Shown: positions 32,934 to 40,998 of the stretch, piece after piece | Position numbering within the stretch: position 1 is the first letter of the stretch | Layout of the letters: the number at the start of each line of letters is the position of its first letter | Source: JABWBR01 sp036741235 | GTDB lineage: Bacteria > Bacteroidota > Bacteroidia > Chitinophagales > Saprospiraceae | DNA: 45,363 nucleotides | NCBI GenBank assembly: GCA_036741235.1 | Contig: DAINSQ010000014.1 | Coordinates: 1 to 45,363 of the forward strand | Direction of reading: 5' to 3' | Made by a program: the position numbers and the translations under genes | Notes under the pieces: model-generated | The model's database searches: none | The model's input: the letters and a program-made list of their open reading frames with translations, nothing else | What the model was told of the DNA's origin: nothing

Positions 32934-33722
32934 TTATTTTGATGCAAGCCGATGACGCTTTTCGAGGCGAGATTTAAAATCGGCGGCGTACTTTCTGCTT
33001 ATCCTCAATTCAGCGCCGTCATTCAAGGTCAAATCGTAATCTCCGTTCAACCGGGATTTATAGGACCGGACCATGTCTATGTTCACTATTGTCGATTTAT
33101 GGATGCGGACAAACCGCTCGCCGTTTACTTTGGCTATTATGGATTTCAGGGTGTCTTTGTAGAGGTATTTTTTGTTTTTGTGGTGGATGTTGATGTAAGG
33201 CGGATTGGCAGAAAAATACACAATGTCGTTTGTGTCGATACTCACCCGTCTGTTGTCGGCTTCCGTGACGATAAAAGTGGAAACCCCATTTGTTTGGGGA
33301 TGCTGATAAAACCGCAATCTGTTTTTAAAATTGATATACAAAATATACGGCGCTGCGTAAATGATCAATAATTGGATGAGATAGTTTGTTAATGCAAATT
33401 GAAGCGTTTGCACATACCTGAAAGCTTGATCATAAAAAAGACTGGACAAGAGCCATATCAGGGCCGGATAAGCGAGCAAATGCGCGATAATGGGAATCGC
33501 CACAAGTAACCCCTGGCCCGGCACGGTTGTAATTCGCGCGGCCCACACGTATTGCGCATACAAAAGCGGAAGAAAAAGCCCCCAGAATGAACTAAAAAGT
33601 AGCGATTCCGAGAAGTAAAAAGCCGAATGCTGAATCTTCGCGTGCAAAAAATCGAGCAAAATAGTCAGCCCCATAGAAAGGAATAACAGGATCAGAAAAA
33701 GCAATGATTTTTTGTTTCGCAT
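32934..33722 (-). CDS. Membrane-anchored LytTR transcriptional regulator
   Basis: Protein of 262 residues from the ATG at 33722 (MRNKKSLLFLILLFLSMGLTI). Residues of about 1-150 contain four membrane helices (LLFLILLFLSMGLTILLDFL, SSFWGLFLPLLYAQYVW, LVAIPIIAHLLAYPALIWLL, FALTNYLIQLLIIYAAPYILY). Residues of about 160-262 form the LytTR DNA-binding domain (VSIDTNDIVYFSANPPYINIHHKNKKYLYKDTLKSI, FVRIHKSTIVNIDMV, DYDLTLNDGAELRISRKY). There is no receiver domain, so it senses through the membrane part or a partner. It is divergent from the broken barrel gene and upstream of the dioxygenase lipoprotein. Confidence 0.85.
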   Translation of the reverse strand: MRNKKSLLFLILLFLSMGLTILLDFLHAKIQHSAFYFSESLLFSSFWGLFLPLLYAQYVWAARITTVPGQGLLVAIPIIAHLLAYPALIWLLSSLFYDQAFRYVQTLQFALTNYLIQLLIIYAAPYILYINFKNRLRFYQHPQTNGVSTFIVTEADNRRVSIDTNDIVYFSANPPYINIHHKNKKYLYKDTLKSIIAKVNGERFVRIHKSTIVNIDMVRSYKSRLNGDYDLTLNDGAELRISRKYAADFKSRLEKRHRLASK

Positions 33723-33873
33723 GACTTTGCCTTGTAGCAGTAACATTTCTCATTGTTTTTTGTAAAAATATTGCTCAAATTGAGATCATTAGAAATGTGG
33801 AGCCTGTACCCACCATAAAAACGGGGCGATTCCGAAAAGCCATAAGAGTAGGACAAATCCAAATAAAAGCATC

Positions 33874-34548
33874 GTGAGACTATTAATTAAACTAGCGCTT
33901 CTAGCTGCGGTAGTTACCATAGCGACGAGTGCTTTAGCTCAGTCGGTTGCCTTAAAAGGCGGCCTGAACCTGTCAACCATGCTCATCAAAGACAATGACG
34001 ATACGTATAGCGACGACTTCAAGTTGATCCCCGGTTTTCTCGTGGGGGCAACGGTTGATGTGACGGTAGCTGGCATTTTTTCATTGGAATAGGGCGCCCT
34101 GATTTCTACCTGGGGGTTCAGAATTAACGAAAAAGAAACAAGTGATGGTTACACTATCGAAATGAAAGAAACCATGAACCTCTACTACCTGGAAGTTCCG
34201 GTAATGGCAAAACTCACTTTTGATGTGGGCAGTGTTAAAATTAACGGCATACTCGGTCCGTATTTCGGAGTGGGCTTGTTTGGGAATGCTAAACTGGAAC
34301 TCAGCGGTGGAGGAGAAACCTTCAAGGATGAATATGCGATCCATTGGGGTTCCGATGAAGCAGAAGATGATTTGAAGCGATTAGACTATGGAGCAACCAT
34401 TGGCGCCGGAGTTGACATCAGCGGCGTACTGCTGGGCGTAACTTATAACTATGGTCTGGCTAATATCTCGGCTTACACCGAAGATGGCGCCACTACTAAT
34501 AACCGCACTTTAGCCATTTCTGTAGGTTACAGATTTGGCGGTAAATAA
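33874..34548 (+). pseudogene. Outer-membrane beta-barrel protein broken by an in-frame amber codon
   Basis: Read through, this is a 224-residue barrel protein (OMP_b-brl type): GTG start at 33874, signal peptide (MRLLIKLALLAAVVTIATSALAQ), VALKGGLNLSTMLIK, then strands to the end (GYRFGGK). Codon 73 is TAG (34090-34092), between FSLE and GALISTWGF. The reading frame is intact on both sides (34092 to 34548), and the barrel pattern continues, including IKINGILGPYFGVGLFG-like and YGATIGAGVDISGVLLGVTYNYGL. The cause may be a point mutation (for example from CAG), a sequencing error, or natural suppression. A terminator follows. Confidence 0.8.
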
Positions 34549-34560
34549 ACATCAGAAATG

Positions 34561-34588
34561 GGGTGAACTGAAAAAGTTCACCCTATTT
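34561..34588. terminator. Bidirectional terminator
   Basis: GGGTGAACT (34561-34569), loop GAAAA, AGTTCACCC (34575-34583), then TATTTT. Perfect 9-bp stem between the convergent barrel and TlpA-like genes; it overlaps the first base of the TlpA-like stop codon. Confidence 0.75.
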
Positions 34589-35086
34589 TCCTGCCAGCGC
34601 TTTAATTTTCTCCTCCAATTCAAATTCATTGCCGGGCACATAGCCGGAATGCTCATAAACGATATTGCCGTTGGGGTCAACCAGAAAAGTTTGGGGGATA
34701 GCCTGGAAATTCATGGATGTCTTGAGCTGTTGGTTGGCGTCGGCGAGGATGATATACTCCCATCCTTTGGATTCCACCAGCGGGCCTACTTTAGCCAGGG
34801 CGCGTTGCGTATCGATTGTAATAGCCAAAAATTGTACGTTGTATTTCTCCTGCCAGTCGGGGTAGAGTTCCATCACATTGTCGAGTTCCAGTTGACAGGG
34901 TTTGCACCAGGTGGCCCAGAAGCTGATCACAGTGATTTTGCCGCTGTTGGTATAATCCTGAATATTCACGCTTTTGCCATCGAGGGTTTTTACTTCTACT
35001 GCCGGTACGCCTTTTTGGGCGAAAGCAGCTAATGAGAAAGCGCTCAACAACAGGGTTAGTACAGTTAATTTTGTATTCATTGCCAA
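34583..35086 (-). CDS. TlpA-like thioredoxin-fold oxidoreductase
   Basis: Protein of 167 residues with a signal peptide (LTVLTLLLSAFSLAAFAQ). The thioredoxin fold carries the redox motif WATWCKPCQLE (Cys-x-x-Cys), the usual VSFWATWC strand and turn, and the cis-Pro region AIPQTFLVDPNGNIVYEH. It works in the periplasm in disulfide exchange, for example cytochrome c or cysteine maturation. Length and motifs match the TlpA/ResA family. A separate leftward promoter (35137-35144) lies 51-58 bases upstream, so it is likely monocistronic. Confidence 0.9.
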   Translation of the reverse strand: MAMNTKLTVLTLLLSAFSLAAFAQKGVPAVEVKTLDGKSVNIQDYTNSGKITVISFWATWCKPCQLELDNVMELYPDWQEKYNVQFLAITIDTQRALAKVGPLVESKGWEYIILADANQQLKTSMNFQAIPQTFLVDPNGNIVYEHSGYVPGNEFELEEKIKALAGK

Positions 35087-35128
35087 TTACAGTTTAATAG
35101 TAGAAAGAAAAGATGTTTGCTGAATGAC

Positions 35129-35144
35129 TATTTTTGCAAATATA
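35129..35144. promoter_or_regulatory. Back-to-back -7 elements of divergent promoters
   Basis: TATTTTTG (35129-35136, rightward) abuts CAAATATA (35137-35144, leftward TATATTTG). Both match TAnnTTTG. Leftward it would drive the TlpA-like gene with a leader of about 45 bases; rightward the DUF6029 gene, with about 138 bases. The -33 elements are poor on both sides. Confidence 0.4.
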
Positions 35145-35280
35145 GCCGGCGATTTGGCCAAAATACGCGAAAATTGCCTTCACGAGGCTATACGTACAAA
35201 TGTAGACTAAAATTACATCCGTCAGTCACCTTTAACCCGACGGTAACACTTGCCGGCGAGGCAAAACTAAACGATTTTCA

Positions 35281-36972
35281 ATGAAAAACCACTTACTGCT
35301 AGTCTGTGTCATTTGCTTAACGTGCTTTTGTCAGTTGGCGTACAGCCAGGAACAAGAATCCGGAGGAGGGCGTATCTCGGGTAGTCTCGAGGCCAACGCC
35401 AATTTTTTCATGCGCGACTCGCTGATCGGCGCGGCCAATACACCGCAATACGACCGGCAACTCTACGGCGGCGACGCATGGCTCAACCTCCAATATAGTA
35501 ATTGGGGCTTTGACATCGGCCTGCGTTTCGATCTGTTTAACAACTCCAACCTGCTCAACCCCACTAGTTCATATACTGATCAGGGTATCGGAAACTGGTT
35601 TATTAGGAAGAAAATCAATAAGTTGGGTATTGCGGTGGGGTTTATTTATGATCAAATCGGCAGCGGCATTATCTTCCGCGCTTTTGAAGAGCGCCCGCTA
35701 CTGATCGACAATGCGCTGGTGGGGTTGCGACTAACGTACGATATCGCGCCCAACTGGGTTGTGAAGGGGTTTACCGGCCGCCAAAAGCAGCAATTCGACG
35801 CCTACCGCTCGGTCATCAAAGGTTTTAACCTGGAGGGGTTTGTCACCGGCGATTCTACCTCCACCTGGTCGATGGCCCCCGGCGTCGGCGTGGTCAACCG
35901 CACGCTCGACGACGCGTCGATGAATTCGCTGGTGGCTACGCTGAATACGTATCCTAAAGAGGATGTTTTTGTGCCCAAATACAACAACTACGCCTTCTCG
36001 GCCTACAATACCCTGCACGCCGGGCCTTTTTCGTGGTATATCGAAGGCGCCTACAAGACCAAAGACGCCATCAACGACCCCTTCGGCGTCATTACGCGCG
36101 ATTCTGTGGCCGTGGTGGGCGACAAGTTTATCAACCGATCCGGAACCGTATTGTATACGAGCCTGAGTTATGCCGCAAAAGGACTGGGTATCACCCTGGA
36201 GGCCAAGCGCACCGAAAATTTCAGCTTCCGCACCCGCCCCCAAGAGCAACTCAACCGCGGCCTGGTCAACTTCCTGCCGCCGATGACCCGCGTGAATACC
36301 TACCGCCTCACCGCCCGCTACAATGCAGCTACGCAGGAACTCGGCGAACTGGCCTTCCAGGCCGACGTGCGTTATTCGCCCAACAAAAAGTGGAGCTTTA
36401 ATGTGAATTATTCCTATATCAACCGCCTCGACAGCGTAAAGCTCTATCGCGAATTTTTTAGCGAAATTACCTACAAATACGAGCGCAAGTGGACGCTCAC
36501 CGGCGGGGTGCAAATGCAGAATTACAACCAGGAAATCTACGAATTCAAACCCGAAGTGCCCATCGTAGAAACGCTTATTCCTTATCTCGACTTTTTGTAT
36601 AAAATCGACCGCAAGAAGTCGGTGCGCTTCGAGGCCCAATACATGTTTATCGGCGACGACGCCAAGGCCGGCGCCAGGCAGGACTACGGCGACTGGGCTT
36701 TTGCGCTGATCGAAGTCAATTTTGCACCGCATTGGACCTTCACGGCAGCCGATATGTACAACGTCAATCCCGGTAAAAACTCACCCAAAGACGAAAACGG
36801 CGAGGGTTTGTCGCTGCACTATCCGCGATTTGATATCTTCTATACCATGAAATCCAGCCGCTTTTCACTCAGCTACGTCAAGCAGGTGGAAGGCGTAGTC
36901 TGCACCGGTGGCATCTGCCGACTGGAGCCGGCGTTCAGTGGAGTGAAATTTACTGTTAATACCACATTCTAA
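35281..36972 (+). CDS. DUF6029-like outer-membrane protein
   Basis: Protein of 563 residues with a signal peptide (MKNHLLLVCVICLTCFCQLAYS). It consists of alternating strands of a large barrel (FDIGLRFDLFNNSNLL, LGIAVGFIYDQIGSGIIFRAFEERPL, NWVVKGFTGRQK, GLGITLEAKRTENFSF, KWSFNVNYSYINRLD, RFSLSYVKQVEGVVC, VKFTVNTTF). The pattern around GNWFIRKKI and GRQKQQFD matches Bacteroidota DUF6029 proteins as I remember them. Twelve bases separate it from the Omp28-like gene, so the two form an operon. A role in the outer membrane is clear; substrate is not. Confidence 0.75.
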   Translation: MKNHLLLVCVICLTCFCQLAYSQEQESGGGRISGSLEANANFFMRDSLIGAANTPQYDRQLYGGDAWLNLQYSNWGFDIGLRFDLFNNSNLLNPTSSYTDQGIGNWFIRKKINKLGIAVGFIYDQIGSGIIFRAFEERPLLIDNALVGLRLTYDIAPNWVVKGFTGRQKQQFDAYRSVIKGFNLEGFVTGDSTSTWSMAPGVGVVNRTLDDASMNSLVATLNTYPKEDVFVPKYNNYAFSAYNTLHAGPFSWYIEGAYKTKDAINDPFGVITRDSVAVVGDKFINRSGTVLYTSLSYAAKGLGITLEAKRTENFSFRTRPQEQLNRGLVNFLPPMTRVNTYRLTARYNAATQELGELAFQADVRYSPNKKWSFNVNYSYINRLDSVKLYREFFSEITYKYERKWTLTGGVQMQNYNQEIYEFKPEVPIVETLIPYLDFLYKIDRKKSVRFEAQYMFIGDDAKAGARQDYGDWAFALIEVNFAPHWTFTAADMYNVNPGKNSPKDENGEGLSLHYPRFDIFYTMKSSRFSLSYVKQVEGVVCTGGICRLEPAFSGVKFTVNTTF

Positions 36973-36984
36973 ATTACACAAGCT

Positions 36985-37827
36985 ATGAAGCGAGTAATAT
37001 TTTCAATTCTTATCAGCGCGCTTTTATTCAGCGCCTGCGAAGAAGTTCCCCCGGTCATTAACCCCATCATGGGCGGCAATCCTGACGACACCTCGTCAAT
37101 AGAAGACCAGCAGCGGCAGGTGCTCATCGAAGAGTTTACCGGTGTGCGCTGCGTCAACTGCCCGGCAGGTACGCAGGCTATACAGAGCCTGTTGGGTATT
37201 CACGGAGAACAACTGGTGGCCGTGTCTATCCACGCGGGTTTCTTTTCGCCGCCCTACACGCAGAGTCTCTACGATTTTCGCACAACGGAGGGCACAAGCA
37301 TTCTCAGCTACCTGGGCGAGCCGCTGGGATTCCCCACGGCGGTGGTCAACCGCAAATTATTCTCCGGCGAACAGGATCTGCAACTCGGCCAGTCCCAGTG
37401 GGCGGGTTTTATCAGTGAAGAATTGGCCGCGGCGCCCAGCGTAAAAATTGCGATAAACCCTGATTTCAACGCCGCCACGCGGCTGCTGAAAGCAGATATC
37501 GAGTTGTTTATTGAAGAAAATATTGCAGAAAGCGACGTACGCCTCAGCGTTATGATCACCGAAAACGGAGTGATCGACTACCAGCTTACCCCTGAGGGCC
37601 TCAAGTCGGACTACGTCCACCTCCACGTTTTCCGGGGCATGATGACCAACTACGACGGCAACCCGCTAACGGAACCGCTCGTCGACGGCGCCCAGATCAA
37701 TCGCAGCTATACGCTTACTTTGCCCGAGGGCTGGGTGGCCGATAATTGCTACATTGTGGCGTTTGTACATCTGGGCGGCGGCTCCAAGGTGGTGTTGCAG
37801 GCGCATGAGGTGGAAGTGACGGAGTAA
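36985..37827 (+). CDS. Omp28-related lipoprotein
   Basis: Protein of 280 residues with a lipobox (ILISALLFSAC, Cys18). The N-terminal domain is thioredoxin-like: VLIEEFTGVRCVNCPAG contains Cys56-Val-Asn-Cys59, as in the Omp28 family, followed by LVAVSIHAGFF and GFPTAVVNR. The C-terminal half is beta-rich (DVRLSVMITENG, KVVLQAHEVEVTE). It is linked by 12 bases to the DUF6029 gene. Omp28-like lipoproteins are outer-membrane proteins of Bacteroidota; a redox function is suggested by the CxxC but not proved. Confidence 0.85.
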   Translation: MKRVIFSILISALLFSACEEVPPVINPIMGGNPDDTSSIEDQQRQVLIEEFTGVRCVNCPAGTQAIQSLLGIHGEQLVAVSIHAGFFSPPYTQSLYDFRTTEGTSILSYLGEPLGFPTAVVNRKLFSGEQDLQLGQSQWAGFISEELAAAPSVKIAINPDFNAATRLLKADIELFIEENIAESDVRLSVMITENGVIDYQLTPEGLKSDYVHLHVFRGMMTNYDGNPLTEPLVDGAQINRSYTLTLPEGWVADNCYIVAFVHLGGGSKVVLQAHEVEVTE

Positions 37828-37915
37828 GAGGGTGAGAGTGTGGGAGAATGAGCGTGTGTGACTTGTCCTGAAATATCTCTCACTCTCTCCCTCCCACACT
37901 CCCACCCTCTTTTTA
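37828..37915. terminator. Long hairpin built from 8-nt units, between convergent genes
   Basis: GAGGGTGAGAGTGTGGGAG (37828-37846) pairs with CTCCCACACTCCCACCCTC (37891-37909) with one mismatch; then T5. Both arms have an 8-nt period (GTGAGAGT, GTGGGAGA). The left arm starts in the base after the Omp28 stop and the T-run reaches the stop of the opposite gene. The first 19 bases match the array at 13611. Confidence 0.75.
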
Positions 37916-38677
37916 TTCCACCCGTTTTCCCCAGCCCCATACCTGGAACCCGAAAGTGCCCAGCCAGAAGGCCAGCGCGGCGAAAGACAGGGCGCTCAGG
38001 CCGGCAAACAGCTTGGCGTCCTGCATATTGATATTAAAAAGATGGTAGGTGATAAAATCGGTGACCACAAAAACGGTGTGGATACAGAAAAGCACAAACA
38101 AGATTCGGACCAGCATGCGCAAGTACAGTACATGCCGCACCGCTTTCGGGTGAGTAGCGGTTTTGCGGCGCTGCCGGATATATCGCGCAGCGAAATACAG
38201 GTAGGCAAAAAATGTAGTGAGGTATAAAAATTGCTCTGCCGCTCCAAAAAACGGATTCAGTGGTTGCCTGCCCAGGCCTGCTTTATAAGAAACGGGCATA
38301 AAAAACAGGACTAAAAAAAACAAAAATTGGCCGGCGGCCAGGATAAGGTGCTTGCTATCGCTCCAGCGAAAGCGATAGGCGGGGTAAAGCGATAATTTTA
38401 CATAATAAAAAAGCAGCGGAGGAAAAGCCAGGGTATAATAAATAGGCAGAAATGACCATTCGGGGTAAAATTTATAAAAATGACTGATCACAAATATGCT
38501 GTTCAATAACGTGAGCGCTATTGTAGCCAGTAAAGCGCCGTAAAACAAATTGGCCCGGAATTCTCCGGTTTTTTTGAATAAAAACAAAAAACTCATACCC
38601 AGGCATTGCATGACGCCTGCCGCCATAAATAGTAACAACAGGTAGAAAAAAATGCTATGTGGTTCCTGACTGGGCAT
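37913..38677 (-). CDS. Seven-helix membrane protein, lacks output domain
   Basis: Protein of 254 residues with about seven membrane helices (FFYLLLLFMAAGVMQCLGMSFLFLF, ALLATIALTLLNSIFVI, SFLPIYYTLAFPPLLFYYVKL, LILAAGQFLFFLVLFFMPV, FLYLTTFFAYLYFAARYI, LVRILFVLFCIHTVFVV, FAGLSALSFAALAFWLGTF). The layout resembles the membrane part of Bacteroidota AraC-type regulators that carry an HTH after it, but here the protein stops directly after the last helix (FGFQVWGWGKRVE). It starts 9 bases after the kmo stop, so it is co-transcribed with kmo. Sensor or transporter role unknown. Confidence 0.7.
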   Translation of the reverse strand: MPSQEPHSIFFYLLLLFMAAGVMQCLGMSFLFLFKKTGEFRANLFYGALLATIALTLLNSIFVISHFYKFYPEWSFLPIYYTLAFPPLLFYYVKLSLYPAYRFRWSDSKHLILAAGQFLFFLVLFFMPVSYKAGLGRQPLNPFFGAAEQFLYLTTFFAYLYFAARYIRQRRKTATHPKAVRHVLYLRMLVRILFVLFCIHTVFVVTDFITYHLFNINMQDAKLFAGLSALSFAALAFWLGTFGFQVWGWGKRVE

Positions 38678-38686
38678 ACAAGGAAA

Positions 38687-40054
38687 TTAACCGGGGTATT
38701 CCTTTCGCCATTCACGGAAAATGGCGTCGATAGCGGGGTTATCTTCCCAATTGTCGGCAATATCGTCAAGCGCGAAAATGCGTTCAAACAATACATCCTG
38801 GGCTTTGCCTTCGGCCAGCGCCTGGCTGTAGGGTACGTGGCTGAAGCTCACCATGGTGTACATCGGGATAAAGTGGTCGGGATATTTTTCGTGTAAATGC
38901 GCCGTAATCTGTTTGCGCAACAGAAAATCGGGGTCGGCCACCAGGTCGCGCATTTCGATGAAATTGTTGAGGGCCAGGTCGGCAATGGCGTTGGCGTCGG
39001 TTACTCTGCTGCGGCTAAACTCGGGGATAATGCGGCCCCAGTCTTCATTGTATTGACCGGCCATCTCGTCCAGAATCGTGCAATCTTCAAAGCCCGCGTT
39101 CATCCCTTGTCCGAAAAACGGTACGATGGCGTGGGCAGCATCGCCCAGCAGCAGACAGCGGCCTGCCGTTTCCCAGGGCGTACAGCGCACCGTAACCAGC
39201 GCCGAGGTGGGGTTATTGCGAAAATCTTCGAGCAACGTAGGCATCAGCGGAATGGCATCGGGAAAGTTGCGCTCGAAAAAGCGCATCACCTCGTCGTCAG
39301 TGTTCAGCTGGTCGAATGCGTCCTCGCCGCCTTCGAAAGGCAGGAAAAGGGTACAAGTAAAACTCCCGTCGGCGTTGGGCAGCGCTATGAGCATAAAATT
39401 GTGGCGCGGCCAGATGTGCAGGGCGTTGAGGTTGGGCATGGCGTGGCGGCCGTCGGGGGTAGCGGGTATAGTCAGCTCTTTGTAGCCGTAGTCGAGAAAC
39501 GACTGCGAATAGTTGAATCGGGAGCGCTTGAGCATGCTGTTGCGCACGGCGGAAAAAGCGCCGTCGGTGCCGAAAATCAGCGGCGCCTGCTGCTGGATGC
39601 GGTCGCCCGATGGAATATGCTCAAATGCCGCGATGTTGTTGTCGAGATCGACGCCCCGGCATTTATAGTCGAAATGAAAATGAACGTTTTCGTAGCGGTC
39701 GGCGATGCGCAGCAACTCGAGGTTGAGGCCGCCCCTGGAGACCGAATAGATGGCCTGTCCTTTTTCGCCGTAGGGCTGGAAGGTGAGCTCGCCGTTGAGG
39801 CTGTGCATCATACGGCCATACATCGGGATGGCAACTTTGCGGATTTTGTCTTCAATACCGGCCTGGCGCACCGCTTTCCAGCCTCTTTCGCTCATGGCGA
39901 GGTTGATAGAGCGGCCGCCGCTGTAGCCCGCAATGCGCATATCGCTGCGTTGTTCGTATACCTCTACTTCGTAGCCGCGCTTGGCCATGAAAATAGCCCA
40001 AAGCGCGCCTACCAGACCTCCGCCGGCAACGATTGCTTTTTTATTGGCCGTCAT
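38687..40054 (-). CDS. kmo: Kynurenine 3-monooxygenase
   Basis: Protein of 455 residues, the normal length. It uses FAD, NADPH and O2 to hydroxylate L-kynurenine to 3-hydroxykynurenine, on the route from tryptophan to quinolinate and NAD. Visible motifs: FAD-binding GGGLVGALWA (11-20), VYEQRSDMR with the acidic end, the family stretch YSGGRSINLAMSERGW, and the GD motif LLGDAAHAIVPFFGQGMNAGFEDC. The C-terminal part is membrane-active in the eukaryotic enzyme and may be peripheral here. The order on the strand is PAP2-like gene, kmo, seven-helix gene, with gaps of 30 and 9 bases. Confidence 0.95.
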   Translation of the reverse strand: MTANKKAIVAGGGLVGALWAIFMAKRGYEVEVYEQRSDMRIAGYSGGRSINLAMSERGWKAVRQAGIEDKIRKVAIPMYGRMMHSLNGELTFQPYGEKGQAIYSVSRGGLNLELLRIADRYENVHFHFDYKCRGVDLDNNIAAFEHIPSGDRIQQQAPLIFGTDGAFSAVRNSMLKRSRFNYSQSFLDYGYKELTIPATPDGRHAMPNLNALHIWPRHNFMLIALPNADGSFTCTLFLPFEGGEDAFDQLNTDDEVMRFFERNFPDAIPLMPTLLEDFRNNPTSALVTVRCTPWETAGRCLLLGDAAHAIVPFFGQGMNAGFEDCTILDEMAGQYNEDWGRIIPEFSRSRVTDANAIADLALNNFIEMRDLVADPDFLLRKQITAHLHEKYPDHFIPMYTMVSFSHVPYSQALAEGKAQDVLFERIFALDDIADNWEDNPAIDAIFREWRKEYPG

Positions 40055-40084
40055 GTGTGAATGGGTTTTATCGGTTAGGAATAT

Positions 40085-40753
40085 TTAAATCATAAAACGC
40101 AAGGCGATAAATTGGGTGATGAAGCCCACGAAGTAACCGCCGTAGAGGTCTACCGGCTCATGAGCCTGCAATAACAACCTGCTGGTTCCCACCAACCCTG
40201 CTATTACCAACACCAGCATCAGCACGATGTTCATATTGAGCTCGTAGGCGCCGATCCAGGGGGCTTGCAACGTGAAAGTGTCGTAGCTGAACAGCAACAT
40301 CGTGATGATCACCATTCCCGCCAGGCCGCCCATACCTACCGCATGCGCGCTGATTTTTCGGAAAATATTGAGGAAAAAAGATACAAAAAGCGCAATGACC
40401 GCCCCCAGCAGAAACGTGGTATAAGCCGTAGGAATAAGCGAGTTGTTCAGAAAGTTGTAAAAAATCCACAGGTAAAAAACGCCGGTGATGATGTAAGGGC
40501 CGATGCGTTCGCTTTTGTCGCGCATTTCCAGACTGTCGATCATGCCCAGCAGTCTTAACAAAACGATGGCCGTGCCCGGAATGAAAAAAGTAGATATGAA
40601 AATGCGCAATAACAGCATTTTTCCCGCCTCTTCGCTAATGCTATTGACTCCAAACAGGTAGGGGTTGACCAGCAGTAGCAGGGCCATCATGTAGGTTGGC
40701 ATCAACAACGGATGAAAGAGTATTGAAATTACATGCGCAAGCGTGCGGAGCAT
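40085..40753 (-). CDS. Membrane protein with degenerate PAP2-like core
   Basis: Protein of 222 residues from the ATG at 40753, preceded by AAAAAGGG 8 bases before it, an unusually good ribosome site for this group; a TTG at 40795 is the alternative. About six helices (HVISILFHPLLMPTYMMALLLLV, LLLRIFISTFFIPGTAIVLLRLL, FYLWIFYNFLNNSLI, FLLGAVIALFVSFFLNIF, GLAGMVIITMLLF, NIVLMLVLVIAGLVGT). The segments KISAHAVGMGGLAG and SRLLLQAHEPVDLYGGYFVG recall the PSGH and SRxxxxxHxxxD parts of PAP2 phosphatases, but the signature is incomplete, so activity is doubtful. It leads the kmo operon. Confidence 0.65.
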   Translation of the reverse strand: MLRTLAHVISILFHPLLMPTYMMALLLLVNPYLFGVNSISEEAGKMLLLRIFISTFFIPGTAIVLLRLLGMIDSLEMRDKSERIGPYIITGVFYLWIFYNFLNNSLIPTAYTTFLLGAVIALFVSFFLNIFRKISAHAVGMGGLAGMVIITMLLFSYDTFTLQAPWIGAYELNMNIVLMLVLVIAGLVGTSRLLLQAHEPVDLYGGYFVGFITQFIALRFMI

Positions 40754-40811
40754 ATCAGCCCTTTTTGGTGTAAATTCGACGTGCAATATACGCAAACTTT
40801 GAAGACAAGGT

Positions 40812-40819
40812 TATCTTTG
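40812..40819 (+). promoter_or_regulatory. Candidate -7 element for mscS, upstream of the inverted array
   Basis: TATCTTTG matches TAnnTTTG. A start near 40825 would put both arms of the heptamer inverted array in the mscS leader. A second near match, TATGTTTA (40884-40891), lies in the loop between the arms. Confidence 0.35.
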
Positions 40820-40828
40820 GGTGGTCAG

Positions 40829-40992
40829 TTGTAGGTTGTAGGTTCTAGGTTGTAGGTTCTAGGTTGTAGGTTCTAGGTTCTTTTATGTTTAGTAACGTAC
40901 AACCTACAACGTACAACCTACAACGTACAACTACAACGTACAACCTACAACGTACAACCTACAACCTACAACCTACAACCTACAACCTACAA
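40829..40992. repeat. Giant inverted array of 7-nt units in the mscS/PAP2-like divergent gap
   Basis: Left arm (40829-40877): seven units, TTGTAGG alternating with TTCTAGG after the first two. Gap of 18 bases. Right arm (40896-40992): fourteen units, CGTACAA alternating with CCTACAA, then five CCTACAA in a row; one unit has lost a base (CTACAA). The right arm ends six bases before the mscS ATG. Both divergent genes read CCTACAA-type units in their leaders. No spacers of unique sequence, so it is not a CRISPR array. Confidence 0.92.
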
Positions 40993-40998
40993 CAACCC

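Noticed and set aside
38897..40060. Rightward open frame of 387 codons opposite kmo
   Set aside because: Antisense shadow of a well-conserved enzyme gene.
40829..40992. CRISPR array
   Set aside because: Units are 7 bases with no unique spacers and no cas genes in the window.
40885..40998. N-terminal extension of MscS with repeated TTYNLQ residues
   Set aside because: It only translates the 7-nt array; a normal MscS start is at 40999.
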